Assembly (NCBI GenBank): GCA_937934745.1
Contig: CALGZC010000005.1
Span: forward strand, 1-64,000
DNA length: 64,000 nucleotides
Source of the DNA: an uncultured Blastocatellia bacterium
GTDB lineage: Bacteria > Acidobacteriota > Blastocatellia > Chloracidobacteriales > Chloracidobacteriaceae
Direction: 5' to 3'
A program made the translations under genes and the position numbers. Below, piece after piece: positions 22,171-30,471 of the stretch (position 1 is its first letter; every line of letters begins with the position of its first letter). The notes under the pieces were generated by a model. That model was not told where the DNA came from. It worked only from the letters and a program-made list of their open reading frames with translations, and ran no database searches.

Positions 22171-23442
22171 ATGAGGGCAAGCGTCTCGTATGCGCATTTC
22201 AGCCGGCAGTTGCACCGCCGACTGCTGGAAGATCGGATTCCACTCGAAGCCACCTTCGAGGTCAGTCGGCGCTGCCCACTCGCGTGTCGGCACTGCTACA
22301 ACAACCTGCCAGTGGGCGACCGAGCGGCGCGGCAGCGGGAGCTGACGCTCGATGAGTACCGGCGGATTTTCGACGAAATTGCCGAGGCCGGCACGCTCTG
22401 GCTCCTCTTGACCGGGGGCGAAGTCCTAGCGCGACCTGACTTCCTGGAGATTTACACGGAAGCCAAGACGCGCGGCTTTCTCATCACGATCTTTACCAAC
22501 GGCACGCTCCTGACGCCGCGCATTGCGGACTACCTGGCGGAGTGGCGTCCGTTTGCTGTTGAAATCACGCTCTACGGTCATACCCGCGAGACCTACGAGC
22601 GTCTCACGCGCGCGCCCGGCTCGTATGACCGCTGTCATCGCGGCATCGCGTTGCTTCTGGAACGCAGCCTGCCGCTCAAGCTTAAGACGGTGGGCACGAC
22701 TATCACCAAGGATGAAATCTTCGCCATGCGCGACTGGGCCGAGGCTCTGGGCGTGCCGTTCAAGTTCGACAGCATGCTCAATCCGCGCATTGATTGTTCT
22801 CAATCGCCGCTGGAGGTGCGCTTGACGCCGGAGGAAGTCGTTGAGCTGGACCTCCGCGATCCGCGCCGCTTGCCGGCCTGGCGCGACCTGAGCCAGCGCT
22901 ATCAAACCGCCGCGATGGCGCCCTATGTGACGAACACGGTCTATGACTGCGGCGGCGGCATTGGATCGTTTGCCGTCAACCCCTACGGCGAGATGTCGAT
23001 CTGCGTCCTGTCACAGACGGAGACCTATGACCTGCGGCAGGGAAGCTTCCGCGAGGGCTGGGAGCATTTCCTGCGCCAAGCGCGCCTGCAACTGCGAACG
23101 CGCCCGGTCAAGTGCCAAACGTGTGAGATTCGGCCGATGTGCGGCAGTTGCGCCGCCGTCAACGAGCTGGAAACGGGCGACAAGGAGACGCCGATTGACT
23201 TTGCTTGTCGCGTCAATCACCTGCGCGCCTATCTGCTCGAGATTCCGCTTACGCCCAACCCCCTGTGCGAGTACCGCCCAGGCAGCGAGCGGTATGCGGA
23301 ACTACAGGCGTCGGTCGCGGCTCTGCGGCAGCGCGCCGCCGAGCTTGGCGTCGCCTTGCCCGTGCCGTCGCGCCGCAGCTTGCCGGTCATCCCTTTCCAG
23401 CACGACGGAAATTCTGTCAAGGAGGGCCATTCAAATGAGTGA
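22171..23442 (+). CDS. Radical SAM/SPASM peptide-modifying enzyme
   Basis: A 423-residue enzyme likely to modify the peptide encoded immediately downstream. The radical SAM cluster motif is CPLACRHC (Cys35, 39, 42). The SAM-binding segment LLLTGGEVLARPDF and IFTNGTLLTPRIAD follow. The C-terminal SPASM domain supplies seven Cys (about 260, 278, 315, 318, 324, 327, 346), including CQTCEIRPMCGSC, enough for auxiliary iron-sulfur clusters. Relatives form thioether, C-C or other crosslinks in ribosomal peptides; the chemistry here cannot be read from sequence. GAGGG lies about 8 bases before the ATG. The 3' end overlaps the precursor gene by 8 bases. Confidence 0.93.
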   Translation: MRASVSYAHFSRQLHRRLLEDRIPLEATFEVSRRCPLACRHCYNNLPVGDRAARQRELTLDEYRRIFDEIAEAGTLWLLLTGGEVLARPDFLEIYTEAKTRGFLITIFTNGTLLTPRIADYLAEWRPFAVEITLYGHTRETYERLTRAPGSYDRCHRGIALLLERSLPLKLKTVGTTITKDEIFAMRDWAEALGVPFKFDSMLNPRIDCSQSPLEVRLTPEEVVELDLRDPRRLPAWRDLSQRYQTAAMAPYVTNTVYDCGGGIGSFAVNPYGEMSICVLSQTETYDLRQGSFREGWEHFLRQARLQLRTRPVKCQTCEIRPMCGSCAAVNELETGDKETPIDFACRVNHLRAYLLEIPLTPNPLCEYRPGSERYAELQASVAALRQRAAELGVALPVPSRRSLPVIPFQHDGNSVKEGHSNE

Positions 23443-23629
23443 CCAGCGCGAACAACCTCAATCCCAGAGGGCGGAACAGAACGCGCGCCGCCCTTACGTC
23501 AAGCCTTCGATCACGCGCGTCGAGCTGCGGGCGGAAGAGGCCGTCCTCGGCGCTTGCAAGACGGCGTCAACCGCCGGACCGGCGGCGCCGCAGTGCGCAT
23601 CGCTCGGCTGTAGCTCGATTGCTTCCTAA
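23435..23629 (+). CDS. Candidate RiPP precursor peptide (64 residues, three Cys)
   Basis: A short gene with a strong ribosome-binding site (AAGGAGGG, 6-7 bases before the ATG), starting inside the last codons of the radical SAM gene. The N-terminal half is hydrophilic and leader-like. It is followed by RRPYVKPSITRVELRAEEAV, which has the look of a conserved recognition segment, and LGACKTASTAGPAAPQ. The Cys residues are at 41, 54 and 59, in a C-terminal core of Ala, Ser, Gly and Thr ending CSSIAS. The position between PqqD/rSAM and kinase/protease genes, the size and the Cys placement support a modified-peptide substrate. Which residues are modified and where the leader is cut are not known. 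Confidence 0.82.
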   Translation: MSDQREQPQSQRAEQNARRPYVKPSITRVELRAEEAVLGACKTASTAGPAAPQCASLGCSSIAS

Positions 23630-23641
23630 GGCGAGCCTGCT

Positions 23642-24529
23642 ATGACAGAAGAAGCCTTTTCCATCGGCGGGCTTGTCCTGGTCGCCCGGCGGGAGGCTGA
23701 AGATAGCCCGCCGGCCATGGCCGACTCGCTGGCGGCGTTTGCCGTGCCGGCCGGGCGCGCCGCTCCGACCGCGACGGTGAGCGTGACCTGGCAGGACGAC
23801 CGCCAATCGCCGGCGGACCGCGCCGAGCCTGTCTTTGCCTCGGGCGGCATGTGGACGCTCTACCGCGCGGCCGACGGGGGCTATCTCTATGACGTTGTCT
23901 CGCCGGTTTTTGGGGAGCGTCCATACCGTACAGCGTGGTTTGACGCCGAGTACCAGACCGGCTGGATCGCGTGCCGGTCAGACGCAACCACGCGCCGCGC
24001 GCTGCGCGCTGCGCTGGAATACCCGTTGGACGAATTGTGGGTAACCAATCTCCTGGCGCGCGGACGCGGCGTTGAGCTGCACGCCTGCGCCGTCGTGGAT
24101 GTGGACGGGCGCGGCTTTCTGTTTGTCGGCCAGTCGGGCGACGGCAAGACGACCACTGCGCGGTTGTGGTCGGCGGCCGGCGCAACGGCGCTCAGCGATG
24201 ACCGCGTGATCGTCCGCAAGCTGGACGGTCGCTGGATGATGTTTGGGACGCCCTGGCATGGCGAAGCCGAATTCGCCCGTCCTGATGCGGCACCGATAAC
24301 GCGCGCGTTCATTTTGCGGCATGGGGACGGCGAGCGCGTTGCCGCGCTCAAGCCGGCCCAGGCCGCAGCGTTGTTGCTCGCCCGCGCGTTTCCGCCATTT
24401 TACGACGCCGCGGCGCTCGGCTTTACGGCCGATTGCCTGGGGCGCCTGGTCGGCGAGCTGCCGTGTGAAACGCTGACATTCACGCCCACGCCGGCTGCGG
24501 TGGCGTATGTGCGGGAGCTGTCGTTATGA
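23642..24529 (+). CDS. HPr-kinase-like P-loop protein
   Basis: A 295-residue protein related to the C-terminal domain of HPr kinase/phosphorylase. The Walker A motif is FVGQSGDGKTTTA (about residues 161-173), followed by ALSDDRVIVRKLDG and the family-typical FGTPWHGEAEFA. The N-terminal half (1-140) is not recognised and lacks the canonical HPr-binding arrangement. HPr-kinase-like proteins occur in peptide natural-product clusters, and some lasso-peptide loci use one to phosphorylate the peptide. Phosphorylation of a Ser or Thr in the adjacent precursor is therefore plausible but inferred. It starts 12 bases after the precursor stop, with AAGG upstream, and overlaps the next gene by 4 bases. 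Confidence 0.85.
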   Translation: MTEEAFSIGGLVLVARREAEDSPPAMADSLAAFAVPAGRAAPTATVSVTWQDDRQSPADRAEPVFASGGMWTLYRAADGGYLYDVVSPVFGERPYRTAWFDAEYQTGWIACRSDATTRRALRAALEYPLDELWVTNLLARGRGVELHACAVVDVDGRGFLFVGQSGDGKTTTARLWSAAGATALSDDRVIVRKLDGRWMMFGTPWHGEAEFARPDAAPITRAFILRHGDGERVAALKPAQAAALLLARAFPPFYDAAALGFTADCLGRLVGELPCETLTFTPTPAAVAYVRELSL

Positions 24530-24954
24530 CCGCGCTGAGTCTCACAAGGCTTGCGGCCGACCTGCTTCGCCAGGGCTATGCGGTGCAGTTTCGAGCGCCA
24601 GGGCGCAGTATGGCGCCGACCCTTGCGGACGGCGTGCGGTTGCTGGTCGAGCCGCTGGCGGCCGACGCGCCGGTTCAGGTCGGCGACATTGTGCTGGCAC
24701 GCCTCGGCGACCGCCTGCTCGCCCACCGCGTGGTTGCTATCGAAGGCAGCGGCGCGACGGCGCGGCTCGTCCTGCGCGGGGATGCCCAGCGGGATGTCAC
24801 GGATGTCGTCCGGCGCACAGCCATCCTAGGAAAAGCGCGCCTGCCCGATGCGCCGACGCGCAGCGCTCCCTTGTTACGGATTAGGTATCGAGCTGCTCAG
24901 AGAACGCCTCTCTATCTGAAAACAATACACAAGCTTATTGCGAGGCTAGTATGA
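24526..24954 (+). CDS. S24/S26-type peptidase, Ser/His dyad
   Basis: A 142-residue protein with the signal-peptidase-like elements FRAPGRSMAPTLADG (Ser28 of the SM motif) and QVGDIVLARLGDRLLAHRVV. The usual bacterial catalytic Lys is replaced by His67, as in SEC11/SipW-type enzymes. No clear transmembrane helix is visible at either end, unlike most signal peptidases, so it may act in the cytoplasm or bind a membrane partner. Within this operon it is a candidate leader protease for the modified peptide. Its start overlaps the kinase stop (ATGA) and its stop overlaps the next start (ATGA), indicating tight coupling. Confidence 0.8.
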   Translation: MTALSLTRLAADLLRQGYAVQFRAPGRSMAPTLADGVRLLVEPLAADAPVQVGDIVLARLGDRLLAHRVVAIEGSGATARLVLRGDAQRDVTDVVRRTAILGKARLPDAPTRSAPLLRIRYRAAQRTPLYLKTIHKLIARLV

Positions 24955-27900
24955 AACTCCAAAAAAAACAGCGCTTTTCACGATCATTGACGCCTGCGGT
25001 CGCGCGCTGGTGCCTGACGGCGTGCGCGGTTGGCATCCTGTTAGTCGTTGGACGCTTTCCATCCGGGCGATTCGAAGCGCGCGCGGCCCGCACGCCAATG
25101 CCGGCGCAGACCATCACTGTGCGAGACAGCAACGCTCTGCTAGGCAACGGCGATTTTGTCGGTTGTTCCACCTCGCCGGGACTGAACACATACTACGCCA
25201 TCTTCATTGAGGTGCCGTCTGGAACCGCGCGTCTCACCATTGACCTGTTTGACGCCGACTATGGCTCGACAACCGGTTCCAGCGGCAATCTCTACGACAA
25301 TCCTGTCACTCCCGCCACCAGCACCCAATTCTCGCTCTTTGATCCGGCCGGGAGCTCGATTCCTCTCAATACGTTGCTGACGGGCACGGGTCTCAACTTC
25401 AACCAGGGGAATCAATCCGCCGTCGGCACGAACGGTCCTGACACGCGGGCAGCCAATGGTGACTGGAAAAATTTCTTCACCCGCGCAGACCCTGACGCCG
25501 GCCACTGGGAACTGCGCATTGTGCAACCTGGCGGCGGCTCTTCCGGCGTCAATCACTTCGGCATCGCGGCGCACACCCTCGATCCGGGGTCAAACCGGGA
25601 TCAGAACTTGGGCGGGCCGACCTCCGGGCGCGGGCTGAATATGTACTTTGACCCCGGTATCCACATCGGCCCGCAGACGCCGGGACGCACCCCGCCGATT
25701 ACCTGGAATTACTACCCATACATCACCAGCGGCTGCAATTGCCGGGCGAACGAGTTTGATTGGGATGCGCCAAGCGGAACCGGCTCGATCAACTTCACAA
25801 GCCGCACGGGCAGCTACACCTTCAGCACGACAACCGTTTCGGGAAACGCGAGCTGGGTGAGCAACAACGTCAACAACTGGACGACTAACGTCAGCGCCGT
25901 TGACTACGGCATTTGGCAGAACACGCTGACGATTAGCGCCGCTGGGAATAATCACATCACCTATTACATCGGCAGTTACGCCGCGGTTGTTCCAAACTCA
26001 AACGGCACGAACATTCTTGCCTCCGAATGGCGGCAGGGGGACAAGTTTCGCGTGTATTTCCCCGGCGATGCCGGCGCCTCCACGGCGCCGCTCAAGCCGT
26101 ACATGACGCAGCGCCTGTTTCATATTAACGGCCCGAATCCGCCTTGCGTCGACGATACGACGTTTTATCGCGTGCGGGTGGATATCGTGAACCCGACCGA
26201 TGAGCCGATTGTGCTTGACGGAACGACGATTGGCTCGCGGACGCGGCGCGTGCAGGCCAATATCCCCAACGTGCCCGGCGTTTCTTACGCGAATGAGTCA
26301 ATTTACGGGGGCGCGCAGGTCACGCAGGGCACCTTTACGCAGCCGGCCGACGGGGCGACATCCGGCAGCATTTTCTGGACGCCGGGAACGATTAGCGCCA
26401 ACAGCGGGGCGTCGCTGTTCTATGTAATCCGCGTGGCGCCGACGCTTTCCTCGCCCTGCGTCATGGATGTGACCGGCGCGCCGGGCGGCGCGGTGGAAGG
26501 CACAACCGCGGTGTGGCTTGACGAAACCGGGAACACGACGCAGGAGCGCGCAACCTACACGTTTGGACCGCTCTGCGCGCTGCGCGTGGATCGCTCCGGG
26601 GCTTGCACGGGTTGTTTAGGGAGCGCGCCGCCGACGCCGACGAAAGTGGATGTGACCGACTTGACAGCCCTGCGTTACGCGACGGGCGTGACGCTGGTGC
26701 AGTGGGCGACCGGCTACGAAGCCGATCACCTTGGCTTCCATGTGTGGCGCGAGACAGGCGGCAAGCGGGAACGGATTACGCCGGAGCTGATTGCCGGAAG
26801 CGCGTTGTTGACGCGCGACGCCCTCACGGCCGGGCAGCATTACGTCTGGCGCGACGATACGTTGCGGCTGACGCGCGCGCCGGTCAACTACTGGCTGGAA
26901 GCCTACGATGTGAACGGTGCGCGGGAGTGGTACGGGCCGGTTACGCTCCGTGAAACGCGGACCCCGTTTCCGCTGCACCTGCGGACCTCGCCGCTTCTGG
27001 GACAGGGCGCGCCGGCCGCGCCCGGACGCCAGATGGACGTTGCGCCGGACGCGCTCGAGGCGAGGGCAAGGGGCGTTGAGCGCGCCAAGGTCGAGCCAAA
27101 GCGCGCGCCGAGCGGCGATATGGCGACCCAGCAGTGGTTAGCCGCCCGCCCGGCGGTCAAGCTCTTCGTCGGGCAAACCGGATGGCAGCGCATCGCCTGG
27201 GCCGCCCTCTGGGCAGCGGGGCTGTCGCGAATGGCCGATCCGGCAAACTTGCAGCTTTATCTCGAAGGCCGTGAGATGCCGCTGCGCGTCACGGCGGAAG
27301 GCCTCGAATTCTATGGCGTTGCGGCAGACACGCTGGACAGCGGGGAAGCCGTATATTGGCTCATCGAAGGCGACCGTCCCGGACGCCGCGTCGGCTTGGG
27401 GGCGTCCTTCCCGCTGCTGCGTCCCACGGCGCAGAGTTTCCCGGCAGTGACAACGCGCGCTGATAAGAGCGTTTATTTCGCGGCGCTTCTCAACGGCGAC
27501 GAAGATAACTTCTTCGGCAGCGTCGTGGCGACGACGCCTGTGGCGCAAAGCCTCGCCATTCCTGATCCTGACCCGACAAGCTGGCACCCGGCCGAAGTGA
27601 TGGTGGAGCTTCAGGGCGTGTCGCCGGGCGAGCATGCCGTTTCGGTGCAGTGGAATGGTCAGCCGCTTGGGGTGATCGCCTATACCGGACGGACGGTCGG
27701 GCGCGGCGTCTGGAACGTACCGGCCGACCAGGTGCTGGACGGGACGAATACGGTCACGCTTCACGCGCCGACGGCCGGGGATGTCAGCCTGGTCAAGGCG
27801 GTGACGGTGGCTTACACGCGGCGCTTGCGGGCGGTTGCCAACCGGTTGACGGTCAACGTGCCCCGCGACGGCGCGGGGCTTGGGCGACATGTGCTCGCAA

Positions 27901-29129
27901 TTGAAGGGTTTACGGCCCCGGCGCGCGCTTTTGATGTCACCGACGCCGCCGCCCCGGTGGAGCTACCCGTGCGGATGACGGGCGATGTCGCCACGATTGC
28001 CGCCGCGCCGGGGCGCCGGGTCATCGTCACGGCTCCGGCGGCGATGCTGACGCCGCGCGCGGAAGCCAACCGGCCATCACACTGGTATCGGGCCGACAAT
28101 GCGGCAGACGTTGTGATCGTCACGCACGAAGCCTTTCTTCCGGCGGCGGAGCGGCTGGCGCAGGCGCGGCGCGCCGAAGGCCTGGCCGTGGCCATCGTGG
28201 ACATTGCCGACGTGTATGACGAATGGAGCTACGGGGTGAAATCGGCGGCGGCGCTGCGCGACTTCCTGCGTCACGCCGGAACGGCGTGGGCGCGGCCGGC
28301 GCGGTATGCCCTGCTCGTCGGCAACGCGACCTTCGATCCGCGCGACTACCTGGGCTTTGGCGGCAACTTCATCCCGACGAAGCTCATCGGCGTCGGCGCG
28401 CTGGAAACGGCGGTGGACGACTGGCTGGGCGATATGGACGCCACGGGCCTGGCGCGGTTGATGGTCGGGCGCTTGCCGGTCAAGACGCCGGCCGAAGCCG
28501 AAATCGTCGTGTCGAAGATTCTGGCGTATGAGCAGGCCGGCGACGCCGACTGGAAGCGGCGGGCCTTGGTCGTCGCCGACAACCCGGATGAAGGCGGCGA
28601 TTTTGACGCCGCGGCAAGTGACGTGCTGGCGCGCTTGCCACACCCGGAGCGCGCAACGCCGATTCGGCTCAGCGCCTTAGGTCCCGGCGGGGCGCGGGCC
28701 GCGCTGCTTGCCGGCATGAACGCCGGCGCGGGACTGGTCAACTACATCGGCCACGGCTCGGTGCAGAACTGGGCGGCGGAGAATATCCTGACGAGCGGCG
28801 ATGCTGCTCTGCTGACCAATCACGGGCAGGCCGGGCTGGTGGCGAGCATGACCTGCCTGACGGGTTTCCACCATGACCTGTACGCGACGGCGCTGGGCAA
28901 GGCATTGGTCTTGGCGCCGGGCGGGGCCGTCGCCGTGTGGTCATCCTCGGCGCTCACGCCGAGCGATGGTCAGCGGTGGTCGAACCTGGCGCTGCTGGAA
29001 GCTATGTCTGGCCCAAACCGGGCTTCGCGGCTGGGCGACGCGATTCGGCGGGCGAAAGTCGCGACCGGCGACTTGGGCATACGGCAGTCGTGGACGTTGC
29101 TGGGCGACCCAACAATGCGCCTGCCGTAG
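24951..29129 (+). CDS. Secreted peptidase family C25 (gingipain-like) protein
   Basis: A 1,392-residue exported protein. The N-terminus is basic then hydrophobic (signal, about residues 1-45). The first 600 residues are a beta-rich exported region, and a fibronectin-like part follows near residues 565-670. The C-terminal third is a caspase-like C25 domain. The substrate-recognition segment VVIVTHEAFLPAAERLAQAR starts the fold; the catalytic His is in NYIGHGSVQNW (His1268) and the Cys in ASMTCLTGF (Cys1302). C25 includes gingipains and the type IX sorting protease PorU. It is translationally coupled to the S26 peptidase, so it probably matures or exports the operon product, or is itself a delivered effector. 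No type IX secretion gene is visible nearby. Confidence 0.85.
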   Translation: MKLQKKQRFSRSLTPAVARWCLTACAVGILLVVGRFPSGRFEARAARTPMPAQTITVRDSNALLGNGDFVGCSTSPGLNTYYAIFIEVPSGTARLTIDLFDADYGSTTGSSGNLYDNPVTPATSTQFSLFDPAGSSIPLNTLLTGTGLNFNQGNQSAVGTNGPDTRAANGDWKNFFTRADPDAGHWELRIVQPGGGSSGVNHFGIAAHTLDPGSNRDQNLGGPTSGRGLNMYFDPGIHIGPQTPGRTPPITWNYYPYITSGCNCRANEFDWDAPSGTGSINFTSRTGSYTFSTTTVSGNASWVSNNVNNWTTNVSAVDYGIWQNTLTISAAGNNHITYYIGSYAAVVPNSNGTNILASEWRQGDKFRVYFPGDAGASTAPLKPYMTQRLFHINGPNPPCVDDTTFYRVRVDIVNPTDEPIVLDGTTIGSRTRRVQANIPNVPGVSYANESIYGGAQVTQGTFTQPADGATSGSIFWTPGTISANSGASLFYVIRVAPTLSSPCVMDVTGAPGGAVEGTTAVWLDETGNTTQERATYTFGPLCALRVDRSGACTGCLGSAPPTPTKVDVTDLTALRYATGVTLVQWATGYEADHLGFHVWRETGGKRERITPELIAGSALLTRDALTAGQHYVWRDDTLRLTRAPVNYWLEAYDVNGAREWYGPVTLRETRTPFPLHLRTSPLLGQGAPAAPGRQMDVAPDALEARARGVERAKVEPKRAPSGDMATQQWLAARPAVKLFVGQTGWQRIAWAALWAAGLSRMADPANLQLYLEGREMPLRVTAEGLEFYGVAADTLDSGEAVYWLIEGDRPGRRVGLGASFPLLRPTAQSFPAVTTRADKSVYFAALLNGDEDNFFGSVVATTPVAQSLAIPDPDPTSWHPAEVMVELQGVSPGEHAVSVQWNGQPLGVIAYTGRTVGRGVWNVPADQVLDGTNTVTLHAPTAGDVSLVKAVTVAYTRRLRAVANRLTVNVPRDGAGLGRHVLAIEGFTAPARAFDVTDAAAPVELPVRMTGDVATIAAAPGRRVIVTAPAAMLTPRAEANRPSHWYRADNAADVVIVTHEAFLPAAERLAQARRAEGLAVAIVDIADVYDEWSYGVKSAAALRDFLRHAGTAWARPARYALLVGNATFDPRDYLGFGGNFIPTKLIGVGALETAVDDWLGDMDATGLARLMVGRLPVKTPAEAEIVVSKILAYEQAGDADWKRRALVVADNPDEGGDFDAAASDVLARLPHPERATPIRLSALGPGGARAALLAGMNAGAGLVNYIGHGSVQNWAAENILTSGDAALLTNHGQAGLVASMTCLTGFHHDLYATALGKALVLAPGGAVAVWSSSALTPSDGQRWSNLALLEAMSGPNRASRLGDAIRRAKVATGDLGIRQSWTLLGDPTMRLP

Positions 29130-29190
29130 TGCCTGTCGATCCCGAGGTGGCAAACCGGCATTGCCCGGACAGCCGCCTTTGTGAAGAATA

Positions 29191-29220
29191 ACACCGTGCG
29201 GCAACGCACGGTGTCTGTTT
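29191..29220 (+). terminator. Intrinsic terminator after the peptide operon
   Basis: ACACCGTGCG and CGCACGGTGT make a perfect 10-bp stem with a GCAA loop, followed by CTGTTT. It lies 60 bases after the stop of the C25 gene and marks the end of the six-gene unit. Confidence 0.75.
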
Positions 29221-29256
29221 GATTTCGCCTCTGGGCCTGCTCGTGGAGAAACCACT

Positions 29257-29652
29257 ATGTCCCTTCCTATGCCTTGGATTTCGATTGGCAACGGTGTTGC
29301 GCTGATCGTACTGAGCCTTGTCGGGTATGCCCTCAAAGACCCGGCCAACAGCGGCACAACGGCGTTTATCCCGGCCGCCTTCGGGCTGCTGTTGGTCGTC
29401 TTTGGCGCACTGGCACTGAGGGACAACCTGCGCAAACACGCCATGCACGCCGCATCGGCGGTTGCGCTGCTGGGCGTAGTGGGCGGACTTGTCCCCATCA
29501 TCATGAGCCTTGCCAAAGGGAATTTTGGGGCGCGCCCGCTGGCATTGGCGGTGCAAATCGGCCTGATCGTGCTGTGCGGCGAAATGCTGGCGCTGTGCGT
29601 GAACTCATTTATTCAGGCGCGGCGGCGGCGCGAGCAGGAAGCTGCCGGCTAG
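29257..29652 (+). CDS. Small membrane protein, about four helices
   Basis: A 131-residue hydrophobic protein. It shows about four membrane segments (WISIGNGVALIVLSLVGYAL; AFIPAAFGLLLVVFGALAL; HAASAVALLGVVGGLVPIIM; LALAVQIGLIVLCGEMLALC) and a basic C-terminal tail ending RRRREQEAAG. GGAG lies about 8 bases before the ATG. It resembles conserved small membrane proteins of unknown function. It starts after the strong terminator at 29191 and is therefore separate from the peptide operon. Confidence 0.75.
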   Translation: MSLPMPWISIGNGVALIVLSLVGYALKDPANSGTTAFIPAAFGLLLVVFGALALRDNLRKHAMHAASAVALLGVVGGLVPIIMSLAKGNFGARPLALAVQIGLIVLCGEMLALCVNSFIQARRRREQEAAG

Positions 29653-29658
29653 CGCGAT

Positions 29659-30456
29659 ATGGCGACTTGCCTGATGCATTCCGTCGACGCCTGTCGTCTG
29701 GCTTTTCTGTCCGGGCTGCGTTCGGAAACGACGCGCCGCGTCTATCGCGCCGCGCTTGACCAATTCGAAGGCTGGTTGCGGCAGCAGGGGAAGCACTGGC
29801 TGGAGGCCACGCCCAACGACCTCGGCGCCTTTCGCGCGGCGCTGCTGGCGCGGGTGGCGCCGCCAACGGCAGGCGTGCGGCTGGTGGCGCTGCGCCGGTT
29901 TTATGCCCAGCTTATTGCGTGCGAGTTGATGGCCGACAATCCGGCCCGGGCTATAGCAGGACCGTCCACCAGCGGAAGAAAACAGCCGGTTGCCGCTGAC
30001 GCGCAACTGATCGGACGGCTTGTGACCTTACCGGATACGCGCACGTTGGTCGGCGCGCGCGATGCGCTGGTTTTGCGTCTGCTTGCAGAAGCAGGATTGC
30101 GCGTTTCGGAAGTGTGCGGCCTGCGTCAGTGCCATGTTGTCCGGCAGCCGGAAGCGGTTGAGACCGGACTCGGCTTGATGGTCGGCGAGGGGACGCGCCG
30201 GGCGCGAACGGTCGCCCTGTCGCCAACGGTCAAGGCGGCGCTAGATGCCTACTTGCGACTTGACTTGCCGCTGCGCCGGCTGGCGAAGGGCGTTGGGCCC
30301 AATGCGGCGCTCATTCAGCGGACGGCTGCCAATCGTCCGCTTGGGGGGCTGCCGCTGACGCCCCGCTATGTGTTCAAACTCGTTCAGCGGTACGGGGCCC
30401 TACTCGACCACCCTGAACTCAATCCACAAATGGCGCGCCGCGCCGCCGGCTTCTGA
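29659..30456 (+). CDS. Tyrosine recombinase-like protein lacking catalytic C-terminus
   Basis: A 265-residue XerC/XerD-like protein. The N-terminal SAM-like DNA-binding domain is visible (LSGLRSETTRRVYRAALDQF, then GWLRQQGKHW). The catalytic domain starts with ARDALVLRLLAEAGLRVSEV, which holds the first catalytic Arg. The protein then stops at LNPQMARRAAGF, where active family members have HxLRH. The second Arg, the second His and the nucleophilic Tyr, normally in the last 60 residues, are absent. It is probably inactive as a recombinase, either a decayed gene or a DNA-binding remnant. The next gene begins only 15 bases later, so the missing part is not present downstream. Confidence 0.7.
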   Translation: MATCLMHSVDACRLAFLSGLRSETTRRVYRAALDQFEGWLRQQGKHWLEATPNDLGAFRAALLARVAPPTAGVRLVALRRFYAQLIACELMADNPARAIAGPSTSGRKQPVAADAQLIGRLVTLPDTRTLVGARDALVLRLLAEAGLRVSEVCGLRQCHVVRQPEAVETGLGLMVGEGTRRARTVALSPTVKAALDAYLRLDLPLRRLAKGVGPNAALIQRTAANRPLGGLPLTPRYVFKLVQRYGALLDHPELNPQMARRAAGF

Positions 30457-30471
30457 GCCGCTGACTTCCGA

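Noticed and set aside
21845-23442. PQQ biosynthesis locus
   Set aside because: PqqD and rSAM/SPASM proteins are present, but there is no PqqA-type Glu/Tyr peptide and no pqqB, C or F.
23435-24954. Lasso peptide cluster, because of the HPr-kinase-like gene
   Set aside because: No asparagine-synthetase-like lasso cyclase or transglutaminase-like B2 protease is present; a radical SAM enzyme takes that place.
29659-30456. Integrase marking a mobile element or genomic island
   Set aside because: The recombinase lacks catalytic residues, no tRNA or direct repeats flank it, and the neighbours are ordinary chromosomal genes.
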